NCBI RefSeq assembly: GCF_900105925.1
Contig: NZ_LT629791.1
Location: 3,259,278-3,323,277 of the forward strand
Length of the DNA stretch: 64,000 nucleotides
Direction: 5' to 3'
Origin: Jiangella alkaliphila
GTDB taxonomy: Bacteria > Actinomycetota > Actinomycetes > Jiangellales > Jiangellaceae
Below the pieces are notes generated by a model that searched no databases, was not told where the DNA came from, and was given only the letters and a program-made list of their open reading frames with translations. Shown one piece after another: positions 32,125 through 40,360 of this stretch. The translations under genes and the position numbers were made by a program. Within the stretch, counting starts at the first letter, position 1; every line of letters begins with the position of its first letter.

Positions 32125-33852
32125 ATGATCACGACGTCGCTGATCGAGCGGATCCGCAGCGGCATCATCGGCGAGGGCGAGGTGCTGCACGGGCCGTACG
32201 GCGCGCGCCGCATGACCTACGCCGACTACACGGCCTCGGGCCGGTCGCTGGACTTCATCGAGGACTTCGTCCGCGAGCAGGTGCTGCCCCTGTACGCCAA
32301 CACGCACACCGAGAGCTCCGGCACCGGGCTGCAGACCACCCTGCTGCGCGAGGACGCCCGCCGCACCATCCGATCGTCGGTCGGTGGTACGGACGACCAC
32401 CTGGTCGTGTTCACCGGGTCCGGCGCCACGTCCGCGGTCAACAAGCTGATCGCGATCCTGGAGCTGCGGCTGCCGGCTGGCGCGCCGAAGCGGCACGGCG
32501 TCCTGTACGACGTCCCGCAGAACCGGCCGGTCGTGTTCGTCGGGCCGTACGAGCACCACTCCAACGAGCTGCCGTGGCGCGAGACCATCGCCGACGTCGT
32601 CGCCGTCGACACCGACGCCGACGGCCACATCGACCTCGACCAGCTGGACGAGCTGCTGCGCGCCCACGCCGACCGGCCGCTGCGCATCGGCAGCTTCTCC
32701 GCCGCGTCGAACGTCACCGGCGTGCTGACGAACACTGAGCGCATCGCGGCGCTGCTGCACGAGCACGGCGCGCTGTCGTTCTGGGACTACGCGGCCGCCG
32801 CGCCGTACGTCCCGATCCGCATGGCCGAGAGCGCGCCCGGCGCCGGCGACCACAAGGACGCGATCTTCCTGTCGCCGCACAAGTTCGTCGGCGGGCCGCA
32901 GACGCCCGGCGTGCTGGTGGTCGACCGCGCGCTGGTGCAGAACGAGGTCCCGACCGTCCCCGGCGGCGGCACCGTCGAGTTCGTCAGCCCCGACGAGCAC
33001 CGCTACCTCGACGACCCGGTCGCCCGCGAGGAGGGCGGCACCCCGGCCATCGTCGAGTCGATCCGCGCCGGGCTGGTCTTCGGACTCAAGGACGCCGTCG
33101 GCACCGACCTCATCCAGGAGCGCGAGGAGGCGCTCTGGCGCTACGCGCTGCGGCGGTGGAACGACGTCGCGCAGATCGACGTGCTCGGCAACCGCGACGT
33201 GCCCCGGCTGTCGATCGTGTCGTTCCGCCTGCGCCACGGTGACCGCTTCCTGCACCACAATTTCGTCGTCGCGCTGCTCAACGACCTCTTCGGCATCCAG
33301 GCGCGGGGCGGCTGTTCGTGCGCCGGTCCGTACGGCCACCGGCTGCTGTCCGTCGGCCCGGACGAGTCGCGCGGTTTCCGCGACGTCGTGGGCGTCGGCT
33401 GCGAGGGCATCAAGCCCGGCTGGACCCGGCTGAACTTCAACTACTTCGTCTCCGACACCGTGCGCGACTACCTGGTCGAGGCGGTCGAGCTGATCGCCCG
33501 CGACGGCTACCGGCTGCTGCCCGACTACGGGTTCGACCCGCACACTGGGCTGTGGCGGCACCGCGAGGGGACGTCGCGGCCGCCGGTCCGGCTGACCGGG
33601 CTGCGCTACGGCGACGACGGCGAGCTGGTCGGGGCGCAACGGCACGAGCGGGTCGGCGAGGACGTGCTGGCCGCGCACCTCTCCGACGCGCGGGCCGTGC
33701 TCGCCGCCCGCCCCGACGTCGTCGAGGAAGGCCCGACCGGGCTGTCGGAGGAGTTCGAGGCGCTGCGCTGGTTCGTCCTGCCGCCGTCGTGCGTGGTGGC
33801 GGCCGACACCTCGGTCGAGGTCCTGGTCGACGACCGCTGCGCGCGGGACTGA
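32125..33852 (+). CDS. Class V aminotransferase / cysteine desulfurase-like protein
   Basis: 575-residue PLP-dependent protein of fold type I. Motifs: THTESSGTG (about residues 57-65), VFTGSGATSAVNKLI, EHHSNELPWRE (about 140), SFSAASNVTG, FWDYAAAAPY (Asp that pairs with the pyridine nitrogen), and the PLP-binding Lys in FLSPHKFVGGPQTPG (Lys253). RGGCSCAGPYGHRLL (about 392) carries two Cys that could correspond to the desulfurase Cys loop. It is longer than NifS/SufS (about 400 aa) by a C-terminal 150-residue extension. It could be a cysteine desulfurase-like or a kynureninase-like enzyme. GAGAGGGGG lies 5-13 nt before the ATG. It is divergent from the second PhoX gene. Confidence 0.82.
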   Translation: MITTSLIERIRSGIIGEGEVLHGPYGARRMTYADYTASGRSLDFIEDFVREQVLPLYANTHTESSGTGLQTTLLREDARRTIRSSVGGTDDHLVVFTGSGATSAVNKLIAILELRLPAGAPKRHGVLYDVPQNRPVVFVGPYEHHSNELPWRETIADVVAVDTDADGHIDLDQLDELLRAHADRPLRIGSFSAASNVTGVLTNTERIAALLHEHGALSFWDYAAAAPYVPIRMAESAPGAGDHKDAIFLSPHKFVGGPQTPGVLVVDRALVQNEVPTVPGGGTVEFVSPDEHRYLDDPVAREEGGTPAIVESIRAGLVFGLKDAVGTDLIQEREEALWRYALRRWNDVAQIDVLGNRDVPRLSIVSFRLRHGDRFLHHNFVVALLNDLFGIQARGGCSCAGPYGHRLLSVGPDESRGFRDVVGVGCEGIKPGWTRLNFNYFVSDTVRDYLVEAVELIARDGYRLLPDYGFDPHTGLWRHREGTSRPPVRLTGLRYGDDGELVGAQRHERVGEDVLAAHLSDARAVLAARPDVVEEGPTGLSEEFEALRWFVLPPSCVVAADTSVEVLVDDRCARD

Positions 33853-33884
33853 TCCGGCCGGTTCACTCGGTCGCCTGCGCCCGC

Positions 33885-33984
33885 GTGCTGGTCTCAGGTC
33901 ACGTCCTGGTCCACCGTCACGCCCGCAAACGTTTACCAGGCCTCGTGCGTGACACAGGACCAGGACGTGACATCAGACCAGCAC
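33885..33984. repeat. Inverted repeat 1: 28-nt arms, 26 of 28 paired
   Basis: Arm 33885-33912 begins GTGCTGGTCT and arm 33957-33984 ends AGACCAGCAC; only two positions fail to pair. Inside the 44-nt loop GTCACGC (33916-33922) and GCGTGAC (33947-33953) form a further stem, so the RNA could form one long interrupted hairpin. Confidence 0.8.
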
Positions 33985-34007
33985 CCAGCCCGCCCTGGTC
34001 CTGGGTC

Positions 34008-34087
34008 TGAGGCGCGTCCTGGGCCACAGGCGCGCCCGACGGCCGGTTCAGGCCCGAACCCGCGCGTCACGCCCAGGACGCGCCTCA
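34008..34087. repeat. Inverted repeat 2: perfect 16-nt arms
   Basis: TGAGGCGCGTCCTGGG (34008-34023) and CCCAGGACGCGCCTCA (34072-34087) are exact reverse complements, 48 nt apart. Confidence 0.8.
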
Positions 34088-34177
34088 CACCCAGGACGCC
34101 GACGCGTAGAGCCGGCGAACGGCGCAAATGGAGTGGGCTGTGCCCGCTCTTCCCCGTCCCCCTGATAGCTGCCGGCA

Positions 34178-34263
34178 CTTAGACCGCGAGGGTGCGCCTC
34201 AAGCGGCCCACATCGGCGCGAAGCGCCTCCATACTCCGCTTGAGGCGCACCGTCGCGGCTAAG
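34178..34263. repeat. Inverted repeat 3: 86-bp element with nearly perfect 28-nt arms
   Basis: Arms 34178-34206 and 34236-34263 pair over 28 positions with one mismatch and one bulged A; the innermost 16 nt (34191-34206 with 34236-34251) are perfect. The 29-nt centre contains GGCGC-GAA-GCGCC. The outer ends are CTTAG and CTAAG. It resembles a small MITE or REP-like palindrome, or a very strong bidirectional terminator. Confidence 0.8.
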
Positions 34264-34316
34264 AAGATGGGCAGCAGGGGGACGGCCAACTCGGCAACAC
34301 CCGGCGGGGTCGGCCG

Positions 34317-34748
34317 TCAGGAGACCGCCCAGGCGAGCAGGACCAGCAGCTGGCCGGCCGCCTGGGCCATGGCGAAGCGCCGCAGCGTGGGCAGCAGCGC
34401 CGCCCGCTCCACCCTTGCGCGTACCGGGACGACGGCGGCCAGCGCGGCCGTGACGTGCGTGGCGTGGGCGCCGAGGACGGCGAGGCTCAGCCAGCCGGTG
34501 ATCGCCCCGTCGGCGGCCAGCCCGCACAGCGCGCACACCGCGAGGAACGCCGTCGCCGCGTGCGAGGCCGGCAGCGCCACCGTCGAGACACCGATCAGGG
34601 CCGCGACCAGCAGCGCGAACGGCGACGCCGACGCCCAGCCGGCGACCCCGAGCATCGTCACCGCCAGGGCGACGGCCAGCACCGGGCGCAGCGCCCATCC
34701 CGGCAGCACCGGGCCGAGGGCACCGGGCGGGACGGCAGCCGCGGTCAC
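34317..34748 (-). CDS. Small membrane protein at the end of the MoxR operon
   Basis: 143-residue hydrophobic protein with about four membrane segments (ALRPVLAVALAVTMLGVAGW, PFALLVAALIGVSTVAL, a central ATAFLAVCALCGLAA..., and a C-terminal GQLLVLLAWAVS). The GTG start overlaps the DUF58 stop (GTGA). No family recognised. Its position at the end of the moxR-DUF58 operon suggests an accessory role in that membrane system. Confidence 0.72.
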   Translation of the reverse strand: MTAAAVPPGALGPVLPGWALRPVLAVALAVTMLGVAGWASASPFALLVAALIGVSTVALPASHAATAFLAVCALCGLAADGAITGWLSLAVLGAHATHVTAALAAVVPVRARVERAALLPTLRRFAMAQAAGQLLVLLAWAVS

Positions 34749-36076
34749 CGTCGCACCCCGCGGGCGATCAGCCGCAGCCGGGCCAGGCTGAGCGCCAGCG
34801 CCGCCGGATCGGCCATGCCCACCGGCACCCCGCCCGCCTCGAGGGCGCGGATCCGCTCCTGCCGTTCGGCCAGCACCAGCCGGGCGGCCACCGTGGTGGC
34901 GGCGTCGGCCGCGTCGAGGACCAGCGGCGCCGGCAGCACGTCGACCGCGAGCACCGGGTGCCCGCGCCGCCGCCACGTGACGGCGAGCGTGCCCGGCGCG
35001 TCGTCCAGGAAGACCGAGGTGACGACGATGATCGCGCCCGGCGGCAGCCGCGGGGCGTGCCGCGGCGCCGGCAGCGCGTCGCCGGACCCGGGCCGGTGGG
35101 TGTGCCGGGCGAGGTGCGTGCGCAGCCGCAGCAGGTGGTGGCGGCCGCTGCCCAGGTGCACCGGGTCGAGCGGGCGGGCGAGGTCGAGCACGCCGACGCG
35201 GTCGCCGTGGTCGATGTAGGCGGCCGCGACCGACGCGACGGTGTCGACGGCGACGTCGATGCTGGTGCGGCCGGTCCGCGCCGTGTGCTCGCCGAGCTCC
35301 AGCCACGCGGCGACGTCGGCGGGCAGGTCGTAGCGGTTGTCCAGGCAGCAGACGACGTCCGCGTCGGCGTCGACCAGCGTGTGCCGGGTGTAGAGGGTCT
35401 CGCGCGGGCCGGCCTGGCGCGCCGTCACCCGCCAGTCGATGCGCCGCAGCCGGTCGCCGGGCAGGAACGGCGACACGTCGTGCAGCTCGGTGCCGTCGCC
35501 GGGCCGGCGGGTGCGGTGGGCGCCGACCATGCCGGCCGGGCGCGGCGGCAGTGCCCCGGGCGGCAGCGCGGCCGCGATGCGGGGGAGCACCTGCGCGGTG
35601 TACGGCCGCCCGGGGACCGGTCCGGCGACCAGCAGCCCGTCGGCGGCGGCCGCGAGGTGGTCCGGCCGGGCCAGCTCCTGCGCGCCCCAGCGCGGCGCCG
35701 TCACCTCGACGACCAGCTGGCGCGGCTCGGCGGCGGGCGCGGCGACGGCGACGACGTCCGGTTCGCGGTCCGGCTCGGCCAGCGGGAGCACCGCCGTGAC
35801 CAGCTGCGCGTCGGACGGCCCGATGCGGACCGCGACGGGGGCGGGGTGGCCGGCGTCGAGGATCCGCGGGCCGACGGCGCGCACCTCGGGCGGTGGCCGC
35901 CGCGCCCGCCGTTCCGCCGCCGTCCCCAGGGCCAGCGCGGTGCCCACGACCAGCGGGACGCCGAACAGGACGAGGTCGGCGCGGCCGAGCGCCAGGCCGG
36001 CCGCCGCCAGCACCGCGGGCAGCAGCAGCGAGCGGGCCAGCGCCGGGCTGGCCCGCCAGACGTAGTCGCGGGTCAT
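34745..36076 (-). CDS. DUF58 protein (VWA-like, MoxR partner)
   Basis: 443 aa with two N-terminal membrane segments (about residues 12-50) and a large cytoplasmic or external part containing the DUF58 block PFLPGDRLRRIDWRVTARQ (about residue 210), followed by a VWA-like fold (DADVVCCLDNRYDL with the metal-site Asp). DUF58 proteins act with MoxR ATPases, which are thought to remodel or activate protein complexes. The ATG overlaps the MoxR stop (ATGA). The RR-rich central linker is longer than usual. Confidence 0.88.
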   Translation of the reverse strand: MTRDYVWRASPALARSLLLPAVLAAAGLALGRADLVLFGVPLVVGTALALGTAAERRARRPPPEVRAVGPRILDAGHPAPVAVRIGPSDAQLVTAVLPLAEPDREPDVVAVAAPAAEPRQLVVEVTAPRWGAQELARPDHLAAAADGLLVAGPVPGRPYTAQVLPRIAAALPPGALPPRPAGMVGAHRTRRPGDGTELHDVSPFLPGDRLRRIDWRVTARQAGPRETLYTRHTLVDADADVVCCLDNRYDLPADVAAWLELGEHTARTGRTSIDVAVDTVASVAAAYIDHGDRVGVLDLARPLDPVHLGSGRHHLLRLRTHLARHTHRPGSGDALPAPRHAPRLPPGAIIVVTSVFLDDAPGTLAVTWRRRGHPVLAVDVLPAPLVLDAADAATTVAARLVLAERQERIRALEAGGVPVGMADPAALALSLARLRLIARGVRR

Positions 36077-37050
36077 CGGCCCGAGGCCGGGCCGGGAACC
36101 TGGGCGAGCACCTCGGCGACGATGTCGGCGGTGCTCAGGCGGGTGGTCCACGCCTCCGGGGTGAGGGTCAGCCGGTGCGCCAGCGCGGACACCGCGACCT
36201 CCTTCACGTCCTCGGGCAGCACGTAGTCGCGGCCGTCCAGCACGGCGAGCGCCCGGGCGGCCAGCAGCAGCGAGAGTGACCCGCGCGGCGACGCGCCCAC
36301 CTCGACCGCGCGGTGCCGCCGGGTCGCGGCGGCGAGGTCGACGCAGTACGCGACGACGGACGGGTCGGCGTCGACGCTCTCGACCCCGGCCTGCAGCCCG
36401 CGCACCGTCTCGGCGTCGACGACCGGCTCGACCTCGGCCGCCTCCTGCCGCCGGGCGATGCGCCGGGCCAGCACCTGCGCCTCGTCCGGCGGCTCCAGGT
36501 AGCCCGCCGACAGCCGCAGCATGAAGCGGTCCAGCTGCGCCTCCGGCAGCGGATAGGTGCCCTCGTACTCGACCGGGTTCGACGTCGCGAGCACGTGGAA
36601 CGGCTGCGGCAGCGGGAACGTCCGGCCCTCGACCGTCACCTGCCGCTCCGCCATCGCCTCCAGCAGCGCCGACTGCGTCTTCGGCGGCGTCCGGTTGATC
36701 TCGTCGGCCAGCAGCAGGCCGGCGAAGACCGGGCCCGGCCGGAAGTCGAACTCGCGGGTGCCGGGGTCCCAGACGAACGACCCGGTGACGTCGCCGGGCA
36801 GCAGGTCCGGCGTGCACTGCAGGCGGCGGAACTCCAGCCCCAGCGCGGCGGACAGGCTACGCGCGGCCAGCGTCTTGCCCAGGCCCGGCACGTCCTCGAA
36901 CAGCACGTGCCCGCCGGCCAGGATCGCCGCGAGCGCCAGGCGCAGCGTCCGCCGCATGCCGACGACCGCGGTCCCGACGCCGTCCAGGACGGCGGACCCG
37001 ACCCGGGCCACCTCGGCGACTGAGAGTGCGGTGCTGCTGGACGTCGTCAT
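36073..37050 (-). CDS. MoxR family AAA+ ATPase
   Basis: 325-residue AAA+ chaperone-like ATPase. Walker A is in FEDVPGLGKTLAARSL (about residue 50), Walker B in LLLADEINRTPPKTQSALLEAM (about 110), sensor 1 in HVLATSNPVEYEGTYPLPEAQLDRF (about 155), and a C-terminal lid GASPRGSLSLLLAARALA is present. The start ATG overlaps the preceding gene (ATGA). It is the centre of a five-gene operon with DUF58 and DUF4129 proteins, a widespread actinobacterial arrangement whose client is unknown. Confidence 0.95.
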   Translation of the reverse strand: MTTSSSTALSVAEVARVGSAVLDGVGTAVVGMRRTLRLALAAILAGGHVLFEDVPGLGKTLAARSLSAALGLEFRRLQCTPDLLPGDVTGSFVWDPGTREFDFRPGPVFAGLLLADEINRTPPKTQSALLEAMAERQVTVEGRTFPLPQPFHVLATSNPVEYEGTYPLPEAQLDRFMLRLSAGYLEPPDEAQVLARRIARRQEAAEVEPVVDAETVRGLQAGVESVDADPSVVAYCVDLAAATRRHRAVEVGASPRGSLSLLLAARALAVLDGRDYVLPEDVKEVAVSALAHRLTLTPEAWTTRLSTADIVAEVLAQVPGPASGR

Positions 37051-37511
37051 GTGCCGGCTCCTTCTCGGGGTGGGTCGAGTCGTTCGATCGCGGTCACGAC
37101 GGCGTCGACGTCGCGCAGGCCGGCCCGCACCGGCTCCGACAGCGCCGCGTGCACGGCGGGACCGAGCGCCTCGGCGGCGCGCGGGTCGTCCCACTCCATG
37201 CCCAGGCGCCGCAGCCGGGTGGCCGCGAGCGCGCGCAGCCGGTGCTGCAGGGCCGGGTCGTACTCGTTGTCGAAGCGCCGCAGCCGGTTGGCCAGCCGCC
37301 AGACCTGCCCGGAGCCGCCGCCGGTCGCCGTCCGCGGCCGGGCCGGCCAGGTGCCGTACCAGCCGGGCGCGATGCTCAGCACCGCCGCCGTCGCCGCGGC
37401 CACGCAGACGGCGATCAGCGCCGGTCGCAGCCCCTGGACGCCGAACAGCCAGGCGAAGCCGCCCGCGGCCGCGCCGAGCAGCAGGCCGCGGACGATCGCC
37501 CCGCGGGTCAC
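37047..37511 (-). CDS. Membrane-anchored hypothetical protein in the MoxR operon
   Basis: 154 aa, GTG start overlapping the DUF4129 stop (GTGA). Two hydrophobic segments at the N-terminus (IVRGLLLGAAAGGFAWLFGV and ALIAVCVAAATAAVLSIAPGW) are followed by a helical, Arg-rich cytoplasmic part (FDNEYDPALQHRLRALAATRLRRLGMEW). Many MoxR loci carry a short protein of this layout beside DUF4129. No family assignment. Confidence 0.75.
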   Translation of the reverse strand: MTRGAIVRGLLLGAAAGGFAWLFGVQGLRPALIAVCVAAATAAVLSIAPGWYGTWPARPRTATGGGSGQVWRLANRLRRFDNEYDPALQHRLRALAATRLRRLGMEWDDPRAAEALGPAVHAALSEPVRAGLRDVDAVVTAIERLDPPREGAGT

Positions 37512-38233
37512 CGTGCATCCGCCGTGCCGAGGGTCCCGACCACCGTCTCGAGCGCCCGCCGGGCCGCCGCGACGTCCTCGTCGCCGAGGCCGGGACGCAG
37601 CGCGAACCGGGCCCGGTGGTACAGCGCCAGCAGCATGGCGACGGCGTCTTCGTCGGCGTGGTGGCGGCGCAGCAGGGCGGCGGTGAACTCGGTCGGCGTC
37701 TGGGCCGGGTCGCGCGGCGCGCCGCTGCCGGCCGCCGCCGACTCCAGCGCCAGCCATGCCGCGACGATCGCCTCCACCGCGTCCGGGGCCGGCCCGGCCA
37801 GCGCCGTCGCGGCCGAGCGGGCGCCGTCGCGCAGCTCCGCCGCCTCGTCGGCCGGGTCGCCCAGCGCCTCGACGTGGCCGCCGAGCGCCGCCCGCCGGCG
37901 CGCGGCCCGGGCCCGGAGCTCGGGCACCAGCCGGCGCAGCACGTAGTAGGCGAGGTACGCGGCCGCGGCCGCCGCGATGGCCAGGACGATCGGCCACGGC
38001 ACGTCGACGCCGCCGGGCTCGTCGCCGGACCGCGGCGGCGCCGTCTGCTCCATCTCGGCCGTGGGCAGCGGGTCGAGCTCGATCTCGGTGGACGGCTCGT
38101 CGACGCTGAACCAGCCGGGCTCCACGACGTCGACCGGCCCGGCCGCGAGCGCCAGCACGACGACGAGCGCGGCCACGGCGACCACCGCGGCCGCCAGCGG
38201 CCCGCCGGTGGGACGTCGCTCTGACCAGTGCAT
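37508..38233 (-). CDS. DUF4129 domain protein
   Basis: 241 aa; first gene of the MoxR operon. An N-terminal membrane segment (LAAAVVAVAALVVVLALAAG) precedes an external loop (about residues 35-75), then a second membrane segment (WPIVLAIAAAAAAYLAYYVL) and the C-terminal DUF4129 domain with AIVAAWLALESAAAGSG..RDPAQTPTEFTAALL and YHRARFALRPGL. In many bacteria DUF4129 is fused to a transglutaminase; here it is separate and no transglutaminase gene is seen in the operon. The ATG at 38233 is preferred over upstream ones, which lack membrane or family sequence. Confidence 0.82.
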   Translation of the reverse strand: MHWSERRPTGGPLAAAVVAVAALVVVLALAAGPVDVVEPGWFSVDEPSTEIELDPLPTAEMEQTAPPRSGDEPGGVDVPWPIVLAIAAAAAAYLAYYVLRRLVPELRARAARRRAALGGHVEALGDPADEAAELRDGARSAATALAGPAPDAVEAIVAAWLALESAAAGSGAPRDPAQTPTEFTAALLRRHHADEDAVAMLLALYHRARFALRPGLGDEDVAAARRALETVVGTLGTADAR

Positions 38234-38351
38234 TGCTGCAATCCTCGCATATCGGCGGGGTGCGCAACCGATTCGTGATCTGTTGCCGGGCACCCAGGGC
38301 GGGTAGCGTACGTTGATGGTCCGTCGGATCCCTACGAACACCGGGTGAGTC

Positions 38352-38987
38352 ATGGCCGTGCAGGAGAAGGAACACCTCGAGGAGACCGAGTTCGAGCTGC
38401 CCGAGACCCGGGCCTCACTCAAGGTCCTCGGCTGGCTGCTCGCCGTCGGCGGCTCGATCGGCCTGTTCGCGTCGGCGATGCTGATCATCGAGCGGGTCCG
38501 GCTGCTCGAGGACCCCGACTACACGCCGTCGTGCAGCTTCAACCCCATCGTCACCTGCGGCACGGTCATGGAGAGCTGGCAGGGGTCGCTGTTCGGCTTC
38601 CCGAACCCGGTCATCGGCGTCGCGGCGTTCCCGATCGTCGTCACGGTCGGTGTGCTGGCGCTGAGCCGCGTCCAGCTGCCGCGCTGGTTCTGGCTCGGCC
38701 TCAACGCCGGCGCGCTGGGCGGCGCGGCGTTCGTCACCTGGCTGTTCACCCAGACCACCTACTTCATCGGCGCGCTGTGCCCGTACTGCATGGTCGTCTG
38801 GGTCGTCACCATCCCGATCTTCGTCTACACGACGGGCTACAACCTCTCCGAGGGACACCTCAAGGCGCCGGGCTGGCTGCGCCGGGCCGTCGTCGACAGC
38901 CGTGGCCTCATCGTCACGGTCTGGTTCCTCATCCTCGCGATCCTCATCACCATCGAGTTCTGGGACCGCTGGTACCTCGTGTTCTGA
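38352..38987 (+). CDS. Vitamin K epoxide reductase (VKOR) family protein
   Basis: 211-residue membrane oxidoreductase with about five membrane segments. It reoxidises the periplasmic-type disulfide catalyst using quinone, in place of DsbB. The loop pair CSFNPIVTC (Cys61 and Cys69) and the active-site CPYC (Cys143 and Cys146) are complete. The acidic N-terminus (EKEHLEETEFELPET) is cytoplasmic. No thioredoxin domain is fused. The end lies 16 nt from the convergent TerC gene. Confidence 0.92.
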   Translation: MAVQEKEHLEETEFELPETRASLKVLGWLLAVGGSIGLFASAMLIIERVRLLEDPDYTPSCSFNPIVTCGTVMESWQGSLFGFPNPVIGVAAFPIVVTVGVLALSRVQLPRWFWLGLNAGALGGAAFVTWLFTQTTYFIGALCPYCMVVWVVTIPIFVYTTGYNLSEGHLKAPGWLRRAVVDSRGLIVTVWFLILAILITIEFWDRWYLVF

Positions 38988-39003
38988 CGCTGCGGCGCCC
39001 GCG

Positions 39004-40218
39004 TCAGTGGTGCGGGCCGGTCGGCGCCTGGCCGCGTGCGACGGCCGCGTCGTGGCTGGCCTTGGCCCGCTCCACGAGCTCCAGCAGGCCGTCGGCGTCG
39101 CGCGCCATCTGCCGGTACCTCGGGCCGAGCGCGATGATGTCCGCCTTCTCGTCCACCAGCAGCTGGAAGATCCGCTCCCGCTCGCCCGGGTCGGCGGTGT
39201 ACTCGGAGTCCAGGTAGGCGGTCGCGTGCCGGCGGGCGTTGGCGATCGCTGTCTGGGCCCGGCCGGTGCGGCTGAACACCGAGGCGAGCACCGTCACCAC
39301 GAGGACGACGACGATGACGCCCAGCGACAGCCCGGTGCTGAGCTCGGCCACCTCGACCGGCTCGCCGTTGTTGATGAACGGCAGGTTGTTCTCGTGCAGG
39401 GCGTGCAGGATGAGCCGTACGCCGATGAAGGCCAGGATCACCGCCAGCCCGAACGCCAGGTAGATCAGCCGGTCCAGCAGGCCGTCGATGAGGAAGTACA
39501 GCTGCCGCAGGCCGAGCAGCGAGAACGCGACGGCGGTGAAGACCACGTAGACGTTCTGGGTCAGCCCGAAGATCGCCGGGATGGAGTCCAGCGCGAACAG
39601 CACGTCGGTGCCGGCCAGCGCCACCATCACCAGGACCAGCGGCGTCATGGCGCGGCGTCCGTCGCGCACGGTGAACAGCCGGCCGTCCTCGTAGTCGTCG
39701 GTGGTGTGGAAGACCCGCCGGGCGAGGCGGACGGCGATGTTCTCGCCCTCCTCGGGCTCGCCGCCGCGCGGCTTGAGCATGTTGCCCGCCGTCACGAGCA
39801 GGATCAGCCCGAACAGGTAGAACACCCAGGCGAACGTGGTGATCAGCGCCGAGCCGACGAAGATCAGCGCGGTCCGGGCGATCAGCGAGAACGTGATGCC
39901 GAACAGCAGCGCCTTCTGCTGGTATTCCCGGGGCACCCGGAAGCTGTGCAGGATGACCAGGAAGACGAACAGGTTGTCGACCGACAGCGCCTTCTCGGTG
40001 AGGTAGCCGGCGAAGTACTCCGTGCCCTCCGTCGTGCCGCCGAAGATCAGCACGCCGACGCCGAAGAGCAGCGCGATGCCGACGTACAGGGCGGACCAGG
40101 TGGCGGACTCGCGCAGCGTCGGGACGTGCGCCTTGCGGACGTGGAAGACGTAGTCGAACACGAGCAGCCCGACGACGCCGGTGACCGTCAGTGCCCATAC
40201 CCAGCCGGGGACCTCCAT
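39004..40218 (-). CDS. TerC family integral membrane protein
   Basis: 404 aa from the ATG at 40218 (a GTG at 40227 would add three residues). About eight membrane segments; family blocks FVFLVILHSFRVPREYQQKALLFGI, LVMVALAGTDVLFALDSIPAIFGLTQ and VFTAVAFSLLGLRQLYFLIDGLLDRL are clear, with conserved Asp residues inside membrane helices. TerC proteins export manganese or help protein export partners in metal-rich surroundings. The C-terminal 100 residues are soluble and helical. No yybP-type manganese riboswitch is evident upstream. Confidence 0.93.
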   Translation of the reverse strand: MEVPGWVWALTVTGVVGLLVFDYVFHVRKAHVPTLRESATWSALYVGIALLFGVGVLIFGGTTEGTEYFAGYLTEKALSVDNLFVFLVILHSFRVPREYQQKALLFGITFSLIARTALIFVGSALITTFAWVFYLFGLILLVTAGNMLKPRGGEPEEGENIAVRLARRVFHTTDDYEDGRLFTVRDGRRAMTPLVLVMVALAGTDVLFALDSIPAIFGLTQNVYVVFTAVAFSLLGLRQLYFLIDGLLDRLIYLAFGLAVILAFIGVRLILHALHENNLPFINNGEPVEVAELSTGLSLGVIVVVLVVTVLASVFSRTGRAQTAIANARRHATAYLDSEYTADPGERERIFQLLVDEKADIIALGPRYRQMARDADGLLELVERAKASHDAAVARGQAPTGPHH

Positions 40219-40269
40219 GGCGAACACCCTAGGGCTGGCTTCTCAGAGCCGGGGCCTGATCGAGTGCGC

Positions 40270-40275
40270 TATCCT
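40270..40275 (+). promoter_or_regulatory. Putative -10 element of the leuS leader transcript
   Basis: TATCCT at 40270-40275 places the transcription start about 7 nt on, at the G of the leader GTG (40282). No good -35 element is seen. Confidence 0.4.
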
Positions 40276-40281
40276 GGACAG

Positions 40282-40317
40282 GTGCGAGGCCTGCTGCTCC
40301 TTATCGGGCCGCGCTGA
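40282..40317 (+). CDS. Leucine-rich leader peptide of leuS
   Basis: 11-codon frame starting GTG and encoding MRGLLLLIGPR. Four Leu codons in a row (CTG CTG CTC CTT) followed by Ile make it a leucine sensor. A -10 element ends 7 nt before the GTG, so translation would be leaderless. Downstream are a competing hairpin and a U-tailed terminator just before leuS. With enough charged leucyl-tRNA the ribosome finishes at 40317 and the terminator can form; when it stalls on the Leu codons the downstream pairing changes. This is the classic attenuation layout. Confidence 0.75.
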   Translation: MRGLLLLIGPR

Positions 40318-40358
40318 CTGGTAGCGGACGCCCTCCAGCGGCGTCACGTCGGCGCGGC
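40308..40358 (+). promoter_or_regulatory. Leader hairpins of the leuS attenuator
   Basis: GCCGCGC (40308-40314, inside the leader peptide end) can pair with GCGCGGC (40352-40358). Between them GACGCC (40327-40332) pairs with GGCGTC (40340-40345). A ribosome stalled on the Leu codons would cover the first arm and free the second. Confidence 0.55.
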
Positions 40359-40360
40359 TG

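Larger units (their letters stand above)
33853..34316. other. 464-nt non-coding region between convergent genes, dominated by inverted repeats
   Basis: No frame with family resemblance or a ribosome site was found. The region holds three long, separate inverted repeats (33885-33984, 34008-34087, 34178-34263) and a short one next to the downstream stop codon (GACGGCC at 34281-34287 with GGCCGTC at 34312-34318). CCAGGACG/CGTCCTGG motifs recur between 33900 and 34100. Confidence 0.7.

Noticed and set aside
33853-34316. CRISPR array or integron-like attC sites
   Set aside because: Repeats are inverted, of different sequence and size, and not regularly spaced direct repeats with unique spacers; no cas or integrase gene is near.
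40218-40300. yybP-type manganese riboswitch or other TerC leader
   Set aside because: The intergenic space is short and belongs to the leuS leader on the other strand; no matching structure could be traced.
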